Positions 59,939 to 64,000 of a stretch of 64,000 nt of DNA are shown one piece after another. Source of the DNA: Shimia isoporae (lineage in GTDB: Bacteria; Pseudomonadota; Alphaproteobacteria; Rhodobacterales; Rhodobacteraceae). Every line of letters starts with the position of its first letter. The first letter of the stretch is position 1. The stretch is from assembly GCF_004346865.1 (NCBI RefSeq), contig NZ_SMGR01000005.1, positions 62,001 to 126,000 of the forward strand, written 5' to 3'. The notes beneath the pieces were generated by a model that had not been told where the DNA came from, searched no databases, and saw only the letters and a program-made list of their open reading frames with translations. A program made the position numbers and the translations under genes.

Positions 59939-60040
59939 GGCCCTGACACCGTAGCACGCCACCCCCTCCCAGAGAAGACCTGACACCCCGTAAAGGCCTT
60001 AGAAACAAGGGCCTTGACACATTGCAGGGCGACGACCAAC
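59939..60040. promoter_or_regulatory. Repeated intergenic element, copy 2 (before the pre-portal gene)
   Basis: GGCCCTGACA at 59939, then CCAGAGAAGACCTGACA at 59969-59985, GTAAAGGCC and AAACAA to 60008, then GGCCTTGACACATTG and CAGGGC at 60010-60030. All blocks match copy 1 at 56470-56537, though the TTGAC block lies after the core here as well as a similar one before it. The gene starts 73 bp further on. Confidence 0.6.
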
Positions 60041-60112
60041 CCCCTCCCGCGGTACACTGTCAGCATCCGTTCACAGCGGGCCAGAAGGCCGCGCACAGAA
60101 GGAAACAAGACA

Positions 60113-60577
60113 GTGACCAACACGACCCGCACAGGACATTTGCGCCTGATGCCACCACCCCGCCTCACAACATGGGACGACACCCCGCTCGCGCCGCATT
60201 TGCCGCGCCTGCGCAAGACCCGACGCATTGCAGAGATTTACCGCCAGTTCAGCCCAGCCTCTCACCCACGCGCGTGTACCACCCGCGCGTTCTATCCCAC
60301 GCCACGCGAACTGGCCGCATTCACCAAGGCACATTTCACCGCCCTGCGCTGGCTCAATAGCCTGCCGCCCGAGGCGTTCAAGAAAACCGCGTCAAACGCA
60401 ATCACCGCCAGCCAGATCGCGTACCGACTGGGCAAAGTCGAAGAACTGGGCGTGGCCACAGCGCTCTGGGAACTGGGCCTGCCGACCAGCGGAGGCCAAT
60501 GGCGCGAAGACCTCATCGGAACGCCGATTAAGAGCCGATGGTGGTACGACACCCAACGCCAAGCATTAGGAGCCTGA
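60113..60577 (+). CDS. Hypothetical element protein (154 aa)
   Basis: A 154-residue protein starting at a GTG with AAGGA about 9 nt upstream. It has a basic N-terminal part (R-L-R-K-T-R-R-I-A) and a helical C-terminal half ending R-W-W-Y-D-T-Q-R-Q-A. No family is recognised. It is the first gene after the repeated element and precedes the portal gene by one base, so it is probably part of the same late unit. Confidence 0.6.
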   Translation: MTNTTRTGHLRLMPPPRLTTWDDTPLAPHLPRLRKTRRIAEIYRQFSPASHPRACTTRAFYPTPRELAAFTKAHFTALRWLNSLPPEAFKKTASNAITASQIAYRLGKVEELGVATALWELGLPTSGGQWREDLIGTPIKSRWWYDTQRQALGA

Positions 60578-60578
60578 C

Positions 60579-62069
60579 ATGGCAAAGCCGCCCCGCATAG
60601 ACACGCCGCTGGTGCCGCCAGCAGGACCACTCCGCAGACAGGCAGGCACCTCGGGCCTGCGCCATGTGTCAGGCTACCTGCAGGAAGAATACCAGCGCGA
60701 ACTGCAGGGGCGACGTGGCCGCGAACTCTACAACGAGATGGAAACGGCCTCCCCCGTCATTGGCGGAATGCTGTTTGCCATCCGCTCTGCCATGCGCGGC
60801 GCAAACTGGCGGGTGATACCAGCCGACGACAGCGACGCAGCCGACCGCCTCAAAGTGTTAATCGAGGAAGGCCTCGCGGACATGCAGCAGAGCATGAGCG
60901 ATGTGGTCAGCAGCGCCGCCTCCATGCTGACCTACGGTTTCAGCATCCAAGAACCGCTGTGGCGGCAACGCAAGGGCAAGAACCGCGCCCAACCGTGGCT
61001 CTCGTCCAAGTACAACGACGGGCTCTGGTTTCCGTACCGCTTGGCCGCGCGTAGTCAGCGCACCATCGACCGCTGGATTTTCGACCAAGAGAGCGAGCAA
61101 ATTCTGGGCTTCGTCCAAACCCCGTGGAACGGCATCCAGCGCAGCGTGCCCATGAGCCGCTGCCTCCACTACCGGACCACCGACGACCTCGACAATCCAG
61201 AAGGCCGATCGATCCTCCGCAACGCCTACGTGCCCTATTATTTCACCAAGCGGCTCAACGAACTCGAAGCCATAGGTTGTGAAAGAGATTTGACGGGCTA
61301 CCCAGTTTTGAAAGTGCCCGGCGAACTTCTCTCCAACGACGCGGACCCGAGCGCCATCGCCACCCGCAACGCCTACGAGAGCATGCTGGGCAATATCCGC
61401 CGCGACACAATGGAAGGGCTCCTGCTGCCCAGCGACGTCGATGATGCCGGAAATGCCTTCTACCAGTTTGAACTGATGACCAGCGGAGGCACCCGCGCGG
61501 TAGACACCGACGCCATGATCCGCCGCCACGAAGTCCGCATGGCGCAATCCGTCATGGCCGACTTCCTGTTCATCGGCTCCGAAAGCACAGGCTCGCACGC
61601 ATTGGCCGAGGTCAAACTCAAGAGCCTGCTGGGCGCGACCGAAAACCTGATGCAGTCGGTGGCCCATGTCCTGAACACCAGCCTCCTGCCGATGCTTTCA
61701 GCCATCAACGGCTTTGACGACGACCTGATGCCAACCCTGCAGCCTGAACCGCTGGTGCCCGCTGACCTCGACGGACTGGGCAATTACATCACCAGCCTGA
61801 CCAACGCAGGTATACCGCTCACAGACCAAGAAACCGAGAACACCCTGCGCGAGTTGGCGGACCTGCCGGAAGGACCAGCGCCAGAGGACCGCGACGCCGC
61901 CCTGATGATGCCGCCGATGGACCTCGGCGACGACACCGCGGACGACACCAATGTCGTGCCGTTCACGCCACCCGCGGACGACCCGTCCGCGGACGACAGC
62001 GTCCAGATGGAGAAGCGCCAGACCTTCGGCGAAGCCATGGGCGACCTACTGGGCAAGGAGCGGTTCTGA
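60579..62069 (+). CDS. Phage portal protein, Mu gp29-like (DUF935)
   Basis: A 496-residue portal protein. Family signs include Y-N-E-M-E-T-A-S-P-V-I-G-G near residue 50, W-R-V-I-P, S-A-A-S-M-L-T-Y-G-F-S-I-Q-E near 111-124, R-C-L-H-Y-R and G-R-S-I-L-R-N-A-Y-V-P-Y-Y. AGGAG precedes the ATG. The portal forms the DNA entry channel of the capsid. In Mu-like phages the large terminase gene comes right before; here it does not. Confidence 0.88.
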   Translation: MAKPPRIDTPLVPPAGPLRRQAGTSGLRHVSGYLQEEYQRELQGRRGRELYNEMETASPVIGGMLFAIRSAMRGANWRVIPADDSDAADRLKVLIEEGLADMQQSMSDVVSSAASMLTYGFSIQEPLWRQRKGKNRAQPWLSSKYNDGLWFPYRLAARSQRTIDRWIFDQESEQILGFVQTPWNGIQRSVPMSRCLHYRTTDDLDNPEGRSILRNAYVPYYFTKRLNELEAIGCERDLTGYPVLKVPGELLSNDADPSAIATRNAYESMLGNIRRDTMEGLLLPSDVDDAGNAFYQFELMTSGGTRAVDTDAMIRRHEVRMAQSVMADFLFIGSESTGSHALAEVKLKSLLGATENLMQSVAHVLNTSLLPMLSAINGFDDDLMPTLQPEPLVPADLDGLGNYITSLTNAGIPLTDQETENTLRELADLPEGPAPEDRDAALMMPPMDLGDDTADDTNVVPFTPPADDPSADDSVQMEKRQTFGEAMGDLLGKERF

Positions 62070-62070
62070 C

Positions 62071-62286
62071 ATGGCCACGCAGGAGCAAATCGAGGAATAC
62101 GCCGCCCTGAAAGCGGAGAACCTGACCCTCAAGGCCCAACTGGCCTACGAGGACCGCAAGCTGCACGTCGCCAAGGCCGAACGATGGGCGGAGGTCTTCG
62201 AGGAAGCGCTGACCTGCGCCCCGCCCCTGCCCTCGCAGCAGAGACGCACAGAGCGCGAGATATTCGCGGCAACGGTGGAGCATTGA
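62071..62286 (+). CDS. Small coiled-coil protein (71 aa)
   Basis: A 71-residue protein, one base after the portal stop. Residues 5-50 form a likely coiled coil (E-Q-I-E-E-Y-A-A-L-K-A-E-N-L-T-L-K-A). No family is recognised. It sits in the late gene row. Confidence 0.6.
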   Translation: MATQEQIEEYAALKAENLTLKAQLAYEDRKLHVAKAERWAEVFEEALTCAPPLPSQQRRTEREIFAATVEH

Positions 62287-62289
62287 ACA

Positions 62290-63159
62290 ATGGCAGACAA
62301 CGGAAACCTCGGCGCACTGGAACGATCCGCCCCTGAACTGAACGCCACGAACCTCGCAAACACCCGCGCAGGCCTGATGGGTCAGCTTGAAGACATACTC
62401 GCGTACGGCAACTTCACGTCCGAGTGGCAGGGCACCTCACTGGAACAACGCCTCATTGCCACGTTGCCCAACACGCCGCCGGGCGCTGCGCTGCGTCAAA
62501 TCTGCGAGGCCCTCGGCGTCCCTTGGTCGTGGTTGTCCCGTGACCACGGCTACAACCCGCCCGTCGATCGCTCGGAAGGCACCGCCCGCACAATCGAAGT
62601 CGCCAGCAGCAGCCAGACTGCGGAGCAGGCCCAAGCCGCCGCAGCCCATGCCGCAGCCATGCGGGAACTGAACGCCGCACAGGACCGCGCCAAGGCCACG
62701 CTGGCCACCGCCGAAGCCGTGGGCGCACCGATCGATGAAGACACGCTGAAAATGGCCAAGGGCAGCGCCCGCAAGGCCAAGAGCCTCATCAGCCCGACCG
62801 CCCGCGCCCTGCAGCGTTTGGAGGAAGCCGCTGACCTGAACGCCAGCAATGCCCGTCGCCTCGCAAAACGTCTCGACATGGCCGACCGCGCCCGCGCCGA
62901 GACAGCGAACAGGATAGCCGAGAACACCAAAGCCATGATTGAGAAACGCGCCAAGGAGCGAGAGCGCTTCCGCGCCAACATGGACCGAGCCGATGCCGAA
63001 CGCGCTTTTATTGAGCGCTACGGCGAAGATTACCTCCGCATCGTCAAACGGGCGGTGCACCTGTTTCCCGACACATTCCCCTACCAGCATGTGGACGTGG
63101 AAAACCTGACGCCAGAGCAAATAAAAGCGATCTCGCGCGTCATCAAAGAGAAGCTCTAG
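62290..63159 (+). CDS. Hypothetical phage-like protein with long coiled coil (289 aa)
   Basis: A 289-residue protein. The first 95 residues are compact (with W-S-W-L-S-R-D-H-G-Y), then long Ala/Arg/Glu-rich helices (about 105-240) and a C-terminal domain with H-L-F-P-D-T-F. It could be a scaffold or head-assembly protein by its place after the portal, but no motif proves this. Confidence 0.6.
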   Translation: MADNGNLGALERSAPELNATNLANTRAGLMGQLEDILAYGNFTSEWQGTSLEQRLIATLPNTPPGAALRQICEALGVPWSWLSRDHGYNPPVDRSEGTARTIEVASSSQTAEQAQAAAAHAAAMRELNAAQDRAKATLATAEAVGAPIDEDTLKMAKGSARKAKSLISPTARALQRLEEAADLNASNARRLAKRLDMADRARAETANRIAENTKAMIEKRAKERERFRANMDRADAERAFIERYGEDYLRIVKRAVHLFPDTFPYQHVDVENLTPEQIKAISRVIKEKL

Positions 63160-63175
63160 CGAAAGGAGAAATGCA

Positions 63176-63493
63176 ATGAGCGCTTTTTCAGAACTGGTGG
63201 GTCACAACCCGACCATGAGCAAAATCACCAAGGCCAGCCGCGACCTGAGCAAGGCCGCGATGGACGAGGTTGATCTGATGATTGACCGCGGCGAAGTGGA
63301 GGAAGGCGAACACGCCGACCAACTCCGCAAGGCCGCACGCCAGCATGGGCACGAAACCACGATGGAAGGCATCGCCGCCAACATCGCCAAGCGCGATGGG
63401 GTGTCCATCCAGAAGGCCCACGCGATCGCGGGTAAGACCGACCCCGCCTACAAAGAGGCTTATACGCGGTTCATCCGCAGCCGCGGAGCGTAA
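63176..63493 (+). CDS. Hypothetical element protein (105 aa)
   Basis: A 105-residue helical protein with a strong AAAGGAG site. It has D-L-S-K-A-A-M-D-E-V-D near residue 25 and a C-terminal half with V-S-I-Q-K-A-H-A-I-A-G-K-T-D-P-A-Y-K. No family is recognised. It is in the same row as the portal gene. Confidence 0.6.
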   Translation: MSAFSELVGHNPTMSKITKASRDLSKAAMDEVDLMIDRGEVEEGEHADQLRKAARQHGHETTMEGIAANIAKRDGVSIQKAHAIAGKTDPAYKEAYTRFIRSRGA

Positions 63494-63497
63494 GACC

Positions 63498-64000
63498 ATG
63501 ACCGCCACCGAACTCCTGACCCATCTGCCTGCGCGGTTCGCCACGCAGGAACCCATCGTAAAGTCGCAAACCGCGCCACTGGCACTCAATGACGCCTTCG
63601 ACTTGGCTAGCGCACAGACACAACTGCGCCTGCTGGACGACGGTATGGATGGGCCAGCGGTGGCGGACCTCATCGCCAAGACAACCAGCCGCAAGGAAAG
63701 GCACCTCTCGCATTTGATGCGGCAGGGCGCTCATGCGTTTGTCGCCCATTCGCACAGCGGTGCCATCGACCAAGCCGACCTCGAAGGCCTGCGCAAGTCC
63801 ACCGATCGTGTAGTTGCGGCGACCGAAGAACACGCGCAGAACTTCCTCATCGGCTGCATGGGCCTGCGCCACATGGTGCTATCAGGCGCGGGCCCGTTTT
63901 CACCGGAGCAGGCAAACGACATTCGCAAGGCGACCATGCTGGTCGAGGTCGACAACCTCCTCGTCATGGCAGACAGCGAAATCCCGACAGCCTTTGACCA
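63498..64000 (+). CDS. Hypothetical element protein, 3' end cut by the window
   Basis: From the ATG at 63498 the frame stays open for 167 codons to the right edge. It starts M-T-A-T-E-L-L-T-H-L-P-A-R-F and is helical throughout, with conserved-looking S-R-K-E-R-H-L-S-H-L and E-V-D-N-L-L-V-M. No family is recognised from this part. Confidence 0.65.
   Translation, partial: MTATELLTHLPARFATQEPIVKSQTAPLALNDAFDLASAQTQLRLLDDGMDGPAVADLIAKTTSRKERHLSHLMRQGAHAFVAHSHSGAIDQADLEGLRKSTDRVVAATEEHAQNFLIGCMGLRHMVLSGAGPFSPEQANDIRKATMLVEVDNLLVMADSEIPTAFD

Larger units (their letters stand above)
55106..64000 (+). mobile_element. Phage-like or satellite-like element, right end outside the window
   Basis: From 55106 to the edge all genes run rightward and are mostly of phage or plasmid type: an RHH-like peptide, an Arm/GIY-YIG protein, a RepA-like ATPase, two HTH proteins, a DUF935 portal protein and small unknown genes. 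The host genes end at pgsA. No tyrosine or serine integrase and no large terminase are seen in this 8.9 kb. I could not find attachment repeats, since only one boundary is present. The left limit is set at the first element gene; the 193 bp between 54913 and 55105 hold no gene. Confidence 0.75.

Noticed and set aside
1-64000. CRISPR arrays, rRNA genes and IS transposases
   Set aside because: No regularly spaced repeats with unique spacers, no rRNA-like sequence and no transposase-like protein were seen.

Overview
The window reads as a chromosome segment of a GC-rich alphaproteobacterium of the Rhodobacteraceae, most likely the Roseobacter group. The grounds are the gene families and their company: tripartite tricarboxylate (TTT) and TRAP transporters, an OmpA protein with a long acidic tail, an NDUFS4-like complex I protein, the pgsA-moaD-moaE order, and pyrB and a pyrC-like gene separated by small membrane-protein genes. 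No organism name can be read from the sequence itself. About 54.9 kb is host chromosome. From about 55.1 kb to the right edge lies phage-like or satellite-like DNA.

Positions 1-11000 hold a tricarboxylate catabolic island. A divergent LysR regulator (cut by the left edge) faces tcuA-tcuB (tricarballylate oxidation to cis-aconitate). A TctDE-type two-component system lies divergent to a TTT transporter whose TctA and TctB are fused, followed by a PrpF/GalD-family isomerase, a universal stress protein and a D-2-hydroxyacid dehydrogenase. Positions 11047-18183 hold a TRAP transporter, an OsmC protein, an SMP-30 lactonase-like protein, a 4-OT-like tautomerase and a GAF histidine kinase with a LuxR-type response regulator. 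Three copies of the palindrome TGCGG-N4-CCGCA sit 129-182 bp upstream of the three transcription units, which suggests a local regulon.

Positions 18620-38708 are mixed housekeeping and small genes: complex I accessory subunit, uvrB, VOC and zinc-ribbon proteins, stress proteins, LysR, LMW phosphatase, sirtuin, a periplasmic copper chaperone with a DUF2946-like neighbour, rpmB, YqgE, a DsbD-like domain protein, an RND pump with its adaptor, moaB, a phosphoesterase and a family-4 type uracil-DNA glycosylase that lacks most iron-sulfur ligands. Positions 38882-43419 hold pyrB, four small genes (two with bacterial PH-like domains), a dihydroorotase homologue with its metal and catalytic residues replaced, and plsY. 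Then come a tandem pair of STAS-like paralogues, gshA, GNAT, rsmE, ubiA, an OmpA-family protein, an ArsR regulator divergent from a PLP decarboxylase, and moaE-moaD-pgsA.

From 55106 onward, all genes run rightward. They encode a ribbon-helix-helix-like peptide, a protein joining two integrase-type Arm DNA-binding domains to a GIY-YIG nuclease domain, a RepA/AAA_25-like ATPase, a CCACC-rich structured noncoding block, two related HTH proteins, a Mu-type (DUF935) portal protein and several coiled-coil or unknown proteins. No tyrosine or serine recombinase and no large terminase are visible in the window. A conserved noncoding element is repeated before the ATPase gene and before the pre-portal gene. 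This element is the most unusual part of the window.
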